A stretch of 64,000 bases of DNA from Gammaproteobacteria bacterium HGW-Gammaproteobacteria-13 (GTDB lineage Bacteria; Pseudomonadota; Gammaproteobacteria; Pseudomonadales; Pseudomonadaceae), in NCBI GenBank assembly GCA_002840155.1, contig PGZH01000008.1:400062-464061 (forward strand), read 5' to 3'. Positions 27,149 to 41,141 of this stretch are shown here, piece after piece. Positions within the stretch are counted from its first letter, which is position 1. Each line of letters starts with the position of its first letter. The position numbers and the translations under genes are program-made. The notes beneath the pieces were generated by a model. It searched no databases. It had not been told where the DNA came from and was given only the letters and a program-made list of their open reading frames with translations.

Positions 27149-28060
27149 ATGAATCTGCACCACCTCAAGGTCTTTCTCGCCATCGCCCAGACCGGCAGCA
27201 TCAGCGCCGGGGCCGCCCGCCTGTTTATCAGCCAGCCGGCGGTGACCCGCGAGATCCGCGAGCTGGAAGCCCGCCTGCGCCTGCCACTGTTCGACCGACA
27301 AAGCCGCGGCGTCACCCTCACCGCTGCCGGGCAACGCTTGCTGCCCTATGCCGAGCGCATCTTTGCTCTGGAGCAGGCCGCCGAGCGTGACCTGCAGGCG
27401 TTCGCCAGCCTCGGCTGCGGTGAGCTGCATCTGGGCGCCAGCGCCACCCTGGGCAGCTACCTGTTGCCGGCGCTGGTGGCGCAGTTTCATCAGCAGTACC
27501 CCGGCCTGCAGCTGAGCCTGCAAATCGACAATACAGCGGCCTGCCTGCAACAGCTGGAAGACAACACCATCACCTTGGCGTTTATCGAAGGGCCATTCGC
27601 CCCGGAGCAGTTCAACCACCGCCACCTGGGCACGGATGCGTTGCTGCCCGTCGCCAGTCCCAATCATCCGCTGGCCAAGCAGGTAGCCATCAGCCCGATT
27701 GAGCTGGCCGACGCCGCCCTGCTGATCCGCGAACAGGGTTCCGGCACCCGCGCCACCCTGGAGCAGGCTTACCAGGCGCTCGGCCTGCAGCCGCGTATCG
27801 CCATGGCCCTGGGCAACAGCGAGGCGCTAAAGCGCAGCCTGTTGGCCGGCCAAACTGTGGCCTGGATCTCCGAACTGGCGGTGCAGCAGGAGCTGCGCAA
27901 CGGACAGCTGTGCCACCTGCCCGTTCGCGACTTGCAGATCAGCCGCGACCTGCATGCCGTCTGGCGCCGCGAACACAGCCTGAGCCCTGCAGCGGTCGCG
28001 CTGCTGGAACAGGTCGAACAGGCACTGAGCACCAGCAAGGGCAATATCAAAACTTTTTGA
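27149..28060 (+). CDS. LysR-family transcriptional regulator
   Basis: 303 residues. The N-terminal winged helix-turn-helix (about residues 1-60) reads LKVFLAIAQTGSISAGAARLFISQPAVTREIRELE, and a periplasmic-binding-like effector domain follows (about 90-295). Its start is 110 bases from the divergent TDT transporter gene, so that gene is the likely target and the transported anion or a precursor the likely inducer. No convincing ribosome binding site precedes the ATG. Its last codons lie inside the left arm of a long perfect palindrome. Confidence 0.9.
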   Translation: MNLHHLKVFLAIAQTGSISAGAARLFISQPAVTREIRELEARLRLPLFDRQSRGVTLTAAGQRLLPYAERIFALEQAAERDLQAFASLGCGELHLGASATLGSYLLPALVAQFHQQYPGLQLSLQIDNTAACLQQLEDNTITLAFIEGPFAPEQFNHRHLGTDALLPVASPNHPLAKQVAISPIELADAALLIREQGSGTRATLEQAYQALGLQPRIAMALGNSEALKRSLLAGQTVAWISELAVQQELRNGQLCHLPVRDLQISRDLHAVWRREHSLSPAAVALLEQVEQALSTSKGNIKTF

Positions 28061-28075
28061 TATTGCCCTTGCTGG
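28032..28075. promoter_or_regulatory. Perfect 21-bp inverted repeat, candidate operator of the arsR-metK operon
   Basis: The left arm (28032-28052) and right arm (28055-28075) are exactly complementary over 21 bases around a CT centre. The core reads GGGCAATATCAAAA and TTTTGATATTGCCC. It covers the end of the LysR gene and the -35 box of the arsR promoter. Neither strand has a T run after the hairpin, so it is not a standard intrinsic terminator, although it could still act as a 3' stability structure. An operator for the ArsR-type protein encoded 32 bases downstream is my preferred reading. Confidence 0.65.
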
Positions 28076-28097
28076 ATAAAAAGTGACCGACTAGACT
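28069..28097 (+). promoter_or_regulatory. Predicted sigma70 promoter of the arsR-metK operon
   Basis: TTGCTG at 28069-28074 and TAGACT at 28092-28097 are separated by 17 bases. A start site about 7 bases downstream would lie only about 3 bases before the ATG at 28107, suggesting a nearly leaderless mRNA, which fits the absence of a Shine-Dalgarno sequence. The -35 box is within the right arm of the palindrome. Confidence 0.5.
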
Positions 28098-28106
28098 GCC
28101 CAGCCT

Positions 28107-29134
28107 ATGAATATGCGCGCCTCCCATCTGGCCTTTGAGCCGGTCGACGCCCTCGCTGCCCTGTGCAAGGCCAGTGGTGATGCGCTGCGCCTGAACATTC
28201 TGCGCACCCTGGCCAACGACTCGTTCGGCGTACTGGAGCTGGCGCAGATCTTCGCCACCGGTCAATCCGGCATCAGTCACCACCTTAAAGTCCTGGCGCA
28301 AGCAGGCCTGGTAGCCACCCGCCGCGAAGGCAATGCGATCTTCTACCGCCGCGCCCTGGCTCAGGGTGAGCAACTGGGCAGTCGTCTGCATGCGGCGCTG
28401 CTGGAAGAGGTCGATCAGCTGTCGCTACCGGCCGAGGTGCAGGGACGGATTACCGAAGTGCATAGCCAGCGCGCGGCCGCCAGTCAGGAATTTTTCGCCC
28501 GCAGCGCGGCGAGCTTCCAGGCGCAGCAGGACCTGATCGCTGGCCTGCCGCAGTACCGCGACAGCGTGCTGGCCCTGCTCGATTCCCTGGGCTTTGCCCG
28601 TGACGCCAGCGCCGTGGAAATCGGCCCCGGTGACGGCGGCTTTCTCCCGGAATTGGCGCGGCGTTTCCAGCAGGTGCTGGCCCTCGACAACAGCGCGGCG
28701 ATGCTTGAACTGGCCCGTCAACGTTGTACCGAGGAAGGCCTGGCCAATGTTCAGCTGCAACTGGCCGACGCCCTGCAGGACGACTACCCCGCCGCCGACT
28801 GCCTGGTGCTGAACATGGTGCTACACCACTTCGCCGCCCCGGCCGACGCGCTCAAGCAGCTGGCGCAGCGCGTGAAACCCGGCGGCAGCCTGCTGATCAC
28901 CGAACTGTGCAGCCACAACCAGAGCTGGGCCCGCGAGGCCTGCGGCGACCTCTGGCTGGGCTTCGAACAGGACGACCTGGCGCGCTGGGCTATAGCCGCC
29001 GGCCTCAACACCTGCGAAAGCCTCTATGTGGGCCTGCGCAACGGCTTCCAGATTCAGGTGCGGCACTTTGCCAAACCGCCACTCACTCATGGCCCACGGG
29101 CTGCAATTACCGGTAACCAACAGGAACCCGCACG

Positions 29135-29138
<4 letters not shown>
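28107..29138 (+). CDS. ArsR-family regulator fused to a SAM-dependent methyltransferase domain (SahR-like)
   Basis: 343 residues. Residues about 10-95 form an ArsR winged helix ([25 protein letters not shown], with recognition helix [16 protein letters not shown]). Residues about 150-325 form a class I methyltransferase with motif [15 protein letters not shown] and VLNMVLHHF. ArsR-methyltransferase proteins of this type (the SahR group in Proteobacteria) control methionine-cycle genes in response to S-adenosylhomocysteine. It overlaps metK by ATGA, so it is probably autoregulated together with metK through the palindrome just upstream. Whether the domain still methylates anything is unknown. 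Confidence 0.87.
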
Positions 29139-30325
<1,187 letters not shown>

Positions 30326-30344
30326 GCCCAAATCGGCTGAATAG

Positions 30345-30369
30345 AAAACCCGCTACGGCGGGTTTTTTA
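30345..30369 (+). terminator. Intrinsic terminator of metK
   Basis: Arms AAAACCCGC and GCGGGTTTT around TACG, followed by further T residues. It may also serve the convergent gene on the other strand because of the A run on its left side. Confidence 0.88.
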
Positions 30370-30395
30370 TTGCGCTCAACAGGCGACCCGCCGCA

Positions 30396-31310
30396 CTAGG
30401 GCATCGGCGTAAACCAATAGGCAGGCTTGTCGAACGGATGGTTCGAGGAAAGATGGGGGTTGGCAATCCTCAATGTGCGCCGACGATCCAGGCCGAGCTG
30501 CTCGATGGTGGCGGCATATTCTTCGGTAAACAGCCGATCCAGGGTGCCATCGGCAATCAGCGCCAGCATGCCCTCCTCGACACGCTGCGCGCGCAGCCGC
30601 CCCTCGTCGGTACGGGCAAACCAGAAGTACACCGGCAACGGGTAATACAGCAGCAACTCGCGCTCGATGGCCATCTGCGGGTATTGCGTGCGCCAATGCG
30701 CCAGCTCGCCACTCACCTCACTGACGCCTCGGCCGAAGGCATCGAAACGCCGCAGCATCAGCATATGGAACAGACCCTCATAGCTGCTGCCGGTGACCAC
30801 CGGTAAACCAGCAGCCCGGTACACCGCGACATCAGACCACTCACGCTGCTGACCAAAGCGCAGCTGGCGTAACTGCTCCAACGACTGCACACCGGCAAAG
30901 CGTGGCTGATCTTCGGCCTGAATCAGGAACACCCGGTAACCGAGCAAGCCCTTGTCGACCGGAATCTTTACCGGCAGCAGCGCCTCTTCCAGGGTCTGCG
31001 TGGCATCCAGCACCAGGGTATTGAGGCCAATCTGCGGGCGTTGCATCTCGACTACCTGCAGCTTCTCGCTCATCGGCTGGCCAGGCTCAAGTCGATAATC
31101 GCCGTACTTGCTGCGCGTCACCTCCAGCGCCGCACGCAATACGCGCCAGTGATAGTCATAGCGCTGGTCACCCGCCGTTTCCGGCGCGTTGTGCACAAAA
31201 CGCCACTGCGGCGCCACATCATCAGCCGCACGCACCACGCCAAAAGGCGCAAAGCCCATAGCACACAGGCACACACACACCCGACTAAACCGCTGCAAAC
31301 CCATTGGCAT
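30396..31310 (-). CDS. Periplasmic solute-binding-like protein (orphan, atypical family 3)
   Basis: 304 residues with a signal peptide (VCVCLCAMGFAPFGVVRA). The body resembles family-3 solute-binding proteins of the solo type found in Pseudomonas (YRVFLIQAEDQPRFAGVQSLEQLRQLRFGQ... and EGMLALIADGTLDRLFTEEY near the end). The first lobe is less typical than in the two other binding proteins of this window. No transporter genes are adjacent. Start chosen at 31310, with a GGGGGTGG stretch upstream; ATG at 31304 is also possible. Confidence 0.7.
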   Translation of the reverse strand: MPMGLQRFSRVCVCLCAMGFAPFGVVRAADDVAPQWRFVHNAPETAGDQRYDYHWRVLRAALEVTRSKYGDYRLEPGQPMSEKLQVVEMQRPQIGLNTLVLDATQTLEEALLPVKIPVDKGLLGYRVFLIQAEDQPRFAGVQSLEQLRQLRFGQQREWSDVAVYRAAGLPVVTGSSYEGLFHMLMLRRFDAFGRGVSEVSGELAHWRTQYPQMAIERELLLYYPLPVYFWFARTDEGRLRAQRVEEGMLALIADGTLDRLFTEEYAATIEQLGLDRRRTLRIANPHLSSNHPFDKPAYWFTPMP

Positions 31311-31359
31311 AACGACAACCACCCCCAAACACGCGCTAAAGCGGACCCGACAAGCATAG

Positions 31360-33075
<1,716 letters not shown>

Positions 33076-33082
33076 GCAAGCG

Positions 33083-33532
33083 TCAGAAGGCGCGAAACTC
33101 TTCATGACAAGCCTTGCAGCTGTCTTCGACACGCTGCATCGGCGCGGTTAGCGCCTCAGGCTTTAACGGCTGTACGGCCGTGGCGGCCACCAGCGCCGCG
33201 GTGCTGGCCTCCATGGTCTGGGCCAGCTCCTGAAAACGCGCCTGGCGCTGCCAGACATCATCCTTGGCACGGCTTTCATCACCGTCGTCGCGCACCTGCG
33301 GGAAGTGCTGCCAGGGCGTGCGGGTCAGCTGATCGAGCTTGGCGGCGCCCTCAACAAATGCCTGTTCCTTGAACGCCAACCGCCCGCGCAGCATGCCGCC
33401 GAGGTCTTCGCTGACCTTGAGCATCTGCTTGAAAATGCTCTGGCGCTGGCCTTGCGGCGAATTGGGGTCGACACCGCCGCAGCCACTTACGGCCAGCGCC
33501 AGTACAACCAGGGACAAGGTTTTAAGCTTCAT
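33083..33532 (-). CDS. Cytochrome c' (class II c-type cytochrome) lipoprotein
   Basis: 149 residues with a lipoprotein signal (LALAVSGC). The single haem motif CKACH sits close to the C-terminus (DSCKACHEEFRAF), the defining layout of four-helix-bundle cytochromes c'. A WQHFP segment and several helical stretches agree. Probably anchored to a membrane facing the periplasm, binding haem and perhaps NO. AAGGTG precedes the ATG at 33532. It ends 8 bases from convergent ligB. Confidence 0.83.
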   Translation of the reverse strand: MKLKTLSLVVLALAVSGCGGVDPNSPQGQRQSIFKQMLKVSEDLGGMLRGRLAFKEQAFVEGAAKLDQLTRTPWQHFPQVRDDGDESRAKDDVWQRQARFQELAQTMEASTAALVAATAVQPLKPEALTAPMQRVEDSCKACHEEFRAF

Positions 33533-33655
33533 AACACCTTCAATGCCAACAGCCGGGTGGATAACGGGCGACAGTATCGCCACCCGTCCGTCACCGGCCA
33601 AGCGTGGTGTTTTGCCGCAGATGTCAGAAGCTGCGTGGACGCTGAAGCGCAGAGG

Positions 33656-34042
33656 TTAAGCGGATACCACAAACAGGCTGACGATCAGCGCCATCCCGGC
33701 GAACCACACCAGCGAACGGATCGGCCCCCAGTCGGCTAGGTAGCAGAGGAAATACAGCACCCGGCTGAGTACAAAGGCAATCGCCAGTTGATCCAGCAAC
33801 CCCTGCTCAGCGCCGCCAGCCTGGTGAGCGATGATCACCGCTGCGGCGAATGCCGGCGTCACCTCAAAGCCGTTGAGCTGGGCGTTGTTGGCACGTTTGC
33901 GCCAGCCCTCCAGGCCAGAGAGAAACGCGCGCGGGTCCTGATTGGCACGCGGTCCGTAGCCTGGGCCAAGGAACTTGGCAGTGGCGGTACTCAAGTAAGG
34001 CAGGAAGATAGCGATCATCACGCACCAGTAGGCGAGGGTCAT
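33656..34042 (-). CDS. MAPEG-family membrane protein
   Basis: 128 residues with four predicted helices. The loop GPRANQDPRAFLSGLEGWRKRANNAQLNGFE is the MAPEG signature (the family of glutathione-dependent microsomal eicosanoid enzymes), including the RxxNAxxNxxE core. Bacterial members are of unknown substrate. ATG at 34042 follows GGAG. Confidence 0.87.
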   Translation of the reverse strand: MTLAYWCVMIAIFLPYLSTATAKFLGPGYGPRANQDPRAFLSGLEGWRKRANNAQLNGFEVTPAFAAAVIIAHQAGGAEQGLLDQLAIAFVLSRVLYFLCYLADWGPIRSLVWFAGMALIVSLFVVSA

Positions 34043-34236
34043 ACAGGCTCCAGAGGCTAAAACAGTGAGGCTTGCAGCCTGCCTCAGGTGCACCACCAAG
34101 GCCATGGCTGAACTGGCCAGAAGGCACGGCGCAACAGCCAATTCGCCCGACAGAAAGCCTTGGGCTTATGCGCCAGGCTGGCTATACTTCGCCAGCTTCA
34201 CGCAACCGGCACAGCTCCGGTTGCTCCCGCCACCCG

Positions 34237-35801
<1,565 letters not shown>

Positions 35802-35803
35802 TG

Positions 35804-35880
35804 CGTAGGGTGGATAAGCCCCTGGCTTATCCACCGCCGACTTCCCGCAAGGTGGATGGAAAAACGCCATCCACCCTACG
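35804..35880. repeat. GTAGGGTGGAT-family palindromic intergenic element (ahcY-metF)
   Basis: 77 bp. The outer arms CGTAGGGTGGAT and ATCCACCCTACG are a perfect inverted repeat. Inside are two further hairpins, GTGGATAAGCC/GGCTTATCCAC and GGTGGATGG/CCATCCACC. It occupies nearly all of the gap between ahcY and metF. Confidence 0.85.
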
Positions 35881-35900
35881 TTTCCAAGGCTAGAAACCCT

Positions 35901-36746
35901 ATGAGCCAAGAACGCCGTTACAGCTTCGAGTTCTTCCCCACCAAGACCGAAGCCGGGCACGAAAAACTGATGAACGTGGCGCGCCAATTGGCGACCTACA
36001 ACCCCGATTTTTTCTCCTGCACCTACGGTGCCGGTGGCTCCACCCGCGACCGTACACTGAATACCGTTTTGCAGCTTGATGGCGAGATCAAGGTGCCGGC
36101 TGCGCCGCACCTGTCCTGCGTGGGTGACAGCAAGGCCGAACTGCGCGAGCTGCTGACCCTGTACAAGAATGCTGGGATCAAGCGCATCGTTGCCCTGCGC
36201 GGTGACCTGCCTTCCGGTATGGGCATGGCCAGCGGCGAGCTGCGTTACGCCAACGAGCTGGTCAGCTTTATCCGCGAAGAAACAGGTGATCACTTCCATA
36301 TCGAAGTGGCCGCCTACCCGGAAATGCACCCGCAGGCACGCAACTTCGAAGACGATATCGCCAACTTCGTGCGCAAGGCCAAAGCCGGCGCGAACAGTGC
36401 GATCACCCAGTACTTCTTCAACGCCGACTGCTACTTCTACTTCATCGAGCGCGTGCGCAAACTGGGTGTGGATATTCCGGTGGTGCCGGGCATCATGCCG
36501 ATCACCAACTACAGCAAGCTGGCGCGCTTCTCCGACGCCTGCGGTGCGGAAATCCCGCGCTGGGTGCGCAAGCAACTGGAAGCTTACGGTGACGATACCG
36601 ACAGCATCCAGGCGTATGGCGAGCAGGTCATCACTGAAATGTGCGAGCGCCTGCTGCAAGGCGGCGCCCCGGGTTTGCACTTCTATAGCATGAACCAGGC
36701 CGAACCGAGCCTGGCGATCTGGAACAACCTCAAGCTGCCACGCTGA
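35901..36746 (+). CDS. metF: 5,10-methylenetetrahydrofolate reductase
   Basis: A 281-residue FAD enzyme reducing methylene-THF to methyl-THF for methionine synthesis. The start RRYSFEFFPTKTEAG carries the catalytic Glu region, followed by FSCTYGAGGSTRDRT, RGDLPSGMG, and GANSAITQYFFNADCYFYF. Full length. It follows ahcY across the 77-bp palindromic element; co-transcription is possible but the riboswitch acts before ahcY. Confidence 0.97.
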   Translation: MSQERRYSFEFFPTKTEAGHEKLMNVARQLATYNPDFFSCTYGAGGSTRDRTLNTVLQLDGEIKVPAAPHLSCVGDSKAELRELLTLYKNAGIKRIVALRGDLPSGMGMASGELRYANELVSFIREETGDHFHIEVAAYPEMHPQARNFEDDIANFVRKAKAGANSAITQYFFNADCYFYFIERVRKLGVDIPVVPGIMPITNYSKLARFSDACGAEIPRWVRKQLEAYGDDTDSIQAYGEQVITEMCERLLQGGAPGLHFYSMNQAEPSLAIWNNLKLPR

Positions 36747-36761
36747 GGCGCACGCTCCCTT

Positions 36762-36784
36762 CCATGGCACCGCCGGTGCCATGG
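36762..36784 (+). terminator. GC-rich hairpin after metF, possible terminator
   Basis: Perfect 10-bp arms CCATGGCACC and GGTGCCATGG around GCC, 16 bases after the metF stop. It is followed only by GCATTTAG, so the U tract is poor and termination may be weak. The rest of the 189-base metF-ppnN gap shows nothing certain. Confidence 0.45.
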
Positions 36785-36935
36785 GCATTTAGCGGCACAT
36801 CGTCTTCCCGCGTCTGTGACTTCAACAGAGCGCCCTGCCTCAGACATATCCTGCAGCGACTCGACATCGACGCCGACTTGACCACAAGGTCAGCCCTGCA
36901 TAGCTTGAAGCTCAAGACCTCCATGGAGTTGCACA

Positions 36936-38309
36936 ATGGTCAGCAGAAAAACCATCAACGCCTCAGTCACCCCCAAAGGCAGCCTGGAAACCCTCTCGCA
37001 GCGTGAAGTGCAGCAGCTGCGCGAAACCGGTTCCGGCAGTGTCTATGCACTGTTCCGCCAGTGCGCCCTGGCGATCCTCAATACCGGCTCGCACAGCGAT
37101 AACGCCAAGACCATTCTGGAAGCCTACCCGGACTTCGAGATCCGCATCCTGCAGCAGGATCGCGGCATTCGCCTGGAACTGTTCAACGCTCCGGCCGACG
37201 CCTTCGTCGATGGCGAAATGATTGCCAGCACCCGCGAGATGCTGTTCAGCGCCCTGCGCGACATCGTCTACACGCAGAGCGAGCTGGAGAATAAACGGGT
37301 CGACTTCGGCAGCTCCCAGGGCATCACCGATTACGTCTTCCACCTGCTGCGCAACGCCCACACCTTACGCGCCGGCGTCGAGCCGAAGATCGTGGTGTGC
37401 TGGGGCGGCCACTCGATCAGCAGCGAAGAATACAAATACACCAAGAAAGTCGGCCATGAGCTGGGCCTGCGCGGCCTGGACATCTGCACCGGCTGTGGCC
37501 CCGGCGTAATGAAGGGGCCGATGAAAGGCGCGACCATTTCCCACGCCAAACAGCGCAACGTGCATGGCCGCTACCTGGGCCTGACCGAGCCGGGGATCAT
37601 CGCCGCCGAAGCGCCCAACCCGATCGTTAACGAGCTGGTGATCCTGCCGGATATCGAGAAGCGCCTGGAGGCCTTCGTCCGTGTCGGCCACGGCATCATC
37701 ATCTTCCCTGGCGGCGCGGGCACAGCCGAGGAGCTGCTGTATTTCCTCGGCATCCTGATGCACCCGGACAACCAGAACATCCCCTTCCCGCTGATCATGA
37801 GCGGGCCACGCAGCGCCGCCGCCTACCTCGAGCAGCTGCATGAATTTATCGGCGCGACCCTGGGTGAAGCGGCGCAGCAGCGCTACCGCATCATCATCAA
37901 CGACCCCGAACAGGTCGCCCGGGAGATGGCCGAAGGGATCAAGGCGGTGAAACAGTTCCGCCGTGAACACAACGACGCCTTCCACTTCAACTGGCTGCTG
38001 AAGATCGACGAAAGCTTCCAGCACCCGTTCGAGCCAACCCACGCCAACATGGCCAGCCTCAAGCTGACGCGCGAGCAACCGGTGCATGAACTGGCGGCTC
38101 ACCTGCGCCGGGCGTTTTCTGGGATTGTCTCGGGCAACGTCAAGGACAAGGGTATCCGCCTGATCGAACAGTACGGCCCTTACGAGATCACCGGCGACCG
38201 CGACATCATGCAGCAGCTCGACCAACTGCTGCAGGCCTTCGTCGATCAGCATCGGATGAAGCTGCCGGGCAACAGCGCCTATGTACCCTGCTACAAACTG
38301 ACCCGCTAA
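36936..38309 (+). CDS. ppnN: Pyrimidine/purine nucleotide 5'-monophosphate nucleosidase (YgdH/PpnN)
   Basis: A 457-residue LOG-family enzyme that hydrolyses nucleoside monophosphates to base and ribose 5-phosphate; the E. coli protein is activated by (p)ppGpp. The central lysine-decarboxylase-like fold has CTGCGPGVMKGPMKGA and the family motif FPGGAGTAEELLY. N- and C-terminal extensions typical of PpnN (as opposed to short LOG cytokinin enzymes) are present. Full length, single gene unit. Confidence 0.93.
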   Translation: MVSRKTINASVTPKGSLETLSQREVQQLRETGSGSVYALFRQCALAILNTGSHSDNAKTILEAYPDFEIRILQQDRGIRLELFNAPADAFVDGEMIASTREMLFSALRDIVYTQSELENKRVDFGSSQGITDYVFHLLRNAHTLRAGVEPKIVVCWGGHSISSEEYKYTKKVGHELGLRGLDICTGCGPGVMKGPMKGATISHAKQRNVHGRYLGLTEPGIIAAEAPNPIVNELVILPDIEKRLEAFVRVGHGIIIFPGGAGTAEELLYFLGILMHPDNQNIPFPLIMSGPRSAAAYLEQLHEFIGATLGEAAQQRYRIIINDPEQVAREMAEGIKAVKQFRREHNDAFHFNWLLKIDESFQHPFEPTHANMASLKLTREQPVHELAAHLRRAFSGIVSGNVKDKGIRLIEQYGPYEITGDRDIMQQLDQLLQAFVDQHRMKLPGNSAYVPCYKLTR

Positions 38310-38537
38310 TAGGTGAAACCCTCGTCGTTGCTGGCATGGCAACGGCGCGCGACCACCGAGCAGGCAGACGCTCGCACAGACCAGCCGCTCTGTTATACTC
38401 GGGCCTTCCCGCCAGGCTTGCGCCCGGATGCTAGCCCCCAGAGGCCAGTAGTACCGGACGGGATTACGCCCCCCAAGCGTGATTCAAGCCAGGCAATACA
38501 CCCCATAGGGCTGCGCCCTCACTAGACAGGATTACAC

Positions 38538-40412
38538 ATGTCCTTTGCCTCCCTCGGTCTCTCCGAGGCTTTAGTCCGTGCGGTCGAATCCGCCGGCTAC
38601 ACCCAACCCACTCCGGTGCAACAGCGGGCCATCCCCGCCGCGTTGCAAGGTCGCGACCTGATGGTGGCGGCCCAGACGGGTACAGGTAAGACAGGCGGTT
38701 TTGCCCTGCCGATCCTCGAGCGACTGTTCCCCAACGGTCACCCGGATCGCGAACAGCGTCACGGCCCGAAACAACCGCGCGTCCTGGTATTGACCCCGAC
38801 CCGCGAACTGGCCGCCCAGGTGCATGACAGCTTCAAGCTGTATGCCCGCGATTTGAAATTCGTCAGCGCCTGCATCTTCGGCGGCGTTGGCATGAACCCA
38901 CAGGTCCAGGCCCTGGCCAAAGGCGTCGATGTACTGGTGGCATGCCCCGGTCGCCTGCTCGACCTGGCCAACCAGCGCGCCATCGACCTGTCGCATGTAG
39001 AAATCCTCGTCCTCGACGAAGCCGACCGCATGCTCGACATGGGCTTTATCCATGACGTGAAGAAGGTCCTCGCCAAGCTTCCGGCCAAACGCCAGAACCT
39101 GCTGTTCTCGGCGACCTTCTCGAAAGACATCACCGATCTCGCCGGCAAGCTGCTGCACAACCCGGAGCGCATCGAAGTCACGCCGCCGAACACCACGGTC
39201 GAGCGTATCGAACAGCGAGTATTCCGCGTTCAGGCCAGCCACAAGCGCGCCCTGCTCGCCCACCTGATCACCGCGGGTGCATGGGAGCAGGTACTGGTGT
39301 TCACCCGGACCAAGCACGGCGCCAATCGCCTGGCCGAATACCTCGACAAGCACAACCTGCCGGCTGTGGCGATCCACGGTAACAAGAGCCAGAACGCCCG
39401 CACCAAAGCCCTGGCTGACTTCAAGGCCGGCAATGTACGCATTCTGGTGGCCACCGATATCGCCGCCCGCGGTCTGGATATCGATCAGCTGCCACACGTG
39501 GTCAACTTCGAGCTGCCCAATATCGAAGAAGATTACGTGCACCGCATCGGCCGTACCGGCCGTGCCGGTCGCAGCGGTGAGGCGATCTCCCTGGTTGCGC
39601 CGGATGAAGAGAAGCTGCTCAAGGGCATCGAGCGCATGACCAAGCAGAAGATCGGCGACGGTGATCTGCTCGGCTTTGATGCCAGCACCGTCGAGGCCGA
39701 GCGCCCGGAAGTGCGTGAGCCGCAGAAGCCACGTCAACCGCGCGGCGCCAAGCCGGAAGGCGAACGCCATGGCGGCGGGCGCAAGGACAAAGGCAAGGAC
39801 AGCGGTCGCGACAACAACCGCAGCAAGCCCCAGGGCGGCCGAAGCCAACAGCCGCGTGGCGCATCATCAAGCCGCGCCGCCGCGCCAGCCGTGCCCGCAC
39901 TCCCTCCGGACCGCGCGCCGGACGAGTTCCGCGACGATGAAATCGATAATTTCGGCAACCGTGCCGACTATGTAAGCCCGAACCAGAACAAGCAGCAGAA
40001 CCGTGGCCGTCGGCCCGGTGCGCCTGCAGCACCAAGCGGTCCGAGCGCCAGCAATGGCGTCGGCCTGGGTGCTCGTCCAGCTAAGCCACCGCGCAGCAAT
40101 GGCGGCGGTGCAAATGCTGGCGGCCAAGGCCGTCGCCAGGGCTCAGGCTCTGCAGGCCAGGGTGGTCAGGGCCGTAATGGCTCCGGTCGCGCACGTCCGC
40201 CGCGTGACACCCGCACCACCTCGCTGAACCGCGATGAGCTGCCACGCCAGGAAGCCGCAGTGAAAAGCCCACGCGACAAGCAACCTGTGATCGTGCACAA
40301 GGGCTCGCGCCTGGACCGCTTCCCGACGCCGGAGCAGCTCGACGAACTGGCGAGCGCACGTCCGCGCGGCGAAAAGCCGGCCCTGCTGACGCGTAACCGC
40401 GAAGAGTCGTAA
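38538..40412 (+). CDS. rhlE: DEAD-box RNA helicase RhlE
   Basis: 624 residues. A helicase core (about 1-380) with Walker [13 protein letters not shown] in [16 protein letters not shown], and [13 protein letters not shown] is followed by a long basic, Gly/Arg/Ser-rich, low-complexity tail (about 390-624) likely to bind RNA and favour condensate formation. It should act in ribosome assembly and RNA decay. A candidate -10 (TATACT near 38394) lies about 145 bases upstream, implying a long leader as seen for some cold-inducible helicases; no convincing -35 is visible. Confidence 0.93.
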   Translation: MSFASLGLSEALVRAVESAGYTQPTPVQQRAIPAALQGRDLMVAAQTGTGKTGGFALPILERLFPNGHPDREQRHGPKQPRVLVLTPTRELAAQVHDSFKLYARDLKFVSACIFGGVGMNPQVQALAKGVDVLVACPGRLLDLANQRAIDLSHVEILVLDEADRMLDMGFIHDVKKVLAKLPAKRQNLLFSATFSKDITDLAGKLLHNPERIEVTPPNTTVERIEQRVFRVQASHKRALLAHLITAGAWEQVLVFTRTKHGANRLAEYLDKHNLPAVAIHGNKSQNARTKALADFKAGNVRILVATDIAARGLDIDQLPHVVNFELPNIEEDYVHRIGRTGRAGRSGEAISLVAPDEEKLLKGIERMTKQKIGDGDLLGFDASTVEAERPEVREPQKPRQPRGAKPEGERHGGGRKDKGKDSGRDNNRSKPQGGRSQQPRGASSSRAAAPAVPALPPDRAPDEFRDDEIDNFGNRADYVSPNQNKQQNRGRRPGAPAAPSGPSASNGVGLGARPAKPPRSNGGGANAGGQGRRQGSGSAGQGGQGRNGSGRARPPRDTRTTSLNRDELPRQEAAVKSPRDKQPVIVHKGSRLDRFPTPEQLDELASARPRGEKPALLTRNREES

Positions 40413-40422
40413 CTCGCTAGCC

Positions 40423-40463
40423 GCCAACAAAAACGCCGCCCAATGGGCGGCGTTTTTGTTGGC
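40423..40463. terminator. Bidirectional intrinsic terminator between rhlE and yceI
   Basis: Perfect 19-bp arms (40423-40441 and 40445-40463) around AAT, with an AAAAACGCC/GGCGTTTTT core. The T run lies within the right arm on either strand, so it can stop both convergent transcripts. Confidence 0.88.
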
Positions 40464-40502
40464 GCAGGTCTAAACAGGCGGTTTATGTGCCGCCTGGCAA
40501 GC

Positions 40503-41081
40503 TTACTTGCGTACACCTTCAACCGAGATGATCAGCTCAACGCTTTCCGACGCTGGGCCCAGATCCTTGGTGATGCCGAAGTCTTTCAGCTTCAGCGTGG
40601 TGCTGCCCTCGAAACCGGCACGGTAGCCGCCCCATGGGTCCTTGCCTTCACCGATAAACTTGGCGGCAATCACCACCGGCTTGGTCACGCCATTAAGGGT
40701 CAGATCGCCGGCGATATCGGCAGTGCCTTCACCAGTGGAGGTAACGGCAGTGGAGGCGAAGGTCGCGGTTGGGTGCTTGCTGACGTTGAGGAAGTCACCG
40801 CTGCGGATGTGCTTGTCGCGCTCGGCATGGTTGGTGTCGACGCTGGTGGTGTTCAGTGTCACGTTAACCTTGCTGTCCTGCGGCTTGGCGGCGTCGAAGC
40901 TGAAGCTGCCATCAAAATCCTTGAAAGTACCGTACAGCCAGCTGTAGCCCAGGTGGCTGATCTTGAAATTGACAAAGGCGTGCTGGCCTTGCTTGTCGAT
41001 GGCGTAATCGGCAGCCATCGCCTGACCAGCGCCGATCAGTGCGCCACCAAGTGCCAGGGCTACGAGGGTTTTCTTCAACAT
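40503..41081 (-). CDS. YceI-family periplasmic protein
   Basis: 192 residues with signal peptide ([18 protein letters not shown]) and the lipocalin-like YceI barrel: [35 protein letters not shown], then [23 protein letters not shown]. YceI proteins bind isoprenoid lipids such as polyprenyl chains. In P. aeruginosa the related protein PasP is secreted; orthology here is plausible from the location but unproven. The ATG at 41081 has AAGGAG 7 bases upstream, better than the ATG at 41087. Follows a cytochrome b561 gene, the common yceJ-yceI pairing. Confidence 0.88.
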   Translation of the reverse strand: MLKKTLVALALGGALIGAGQAMAADYAIDKQGQHAFVNFKISHLGYSWLYGTFKDFDGSFSFDAAKPQDSKVNVTLNTTSVDTNHAERDKHIRSGDFLNVSKHPTATFASTAVTSTGEGTADIAGDLTLNGVTKPVVIAAKFIGEGKDPWGGYRAGFEGSTTLKLKDFGITKDLGPASESVELIISVEGVRK

Positions 41082-41141
41082 GGGCATGCTCCTTGTGAGT
41101 GTGGGATGGGGCCTAAACAGCCCCGGAAACAGCAAAGGTCA

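Noticed and set aside
25926-27152. 408-codon plus-strand frame opposite the TDT transporter
   Set aside because: Composition is dominated by Gln, Arg and Pro, the mirror of hydrophobic codons on the other strand; no domain visible.
28032-28075. Reading the perfect palindrome simply as the LysR terminator
   Set aside because: No T run follows the stem on either strand, and its right arm coincides with a good -35/-10 arrangement for the next gene; termination remains a secondary possibility.
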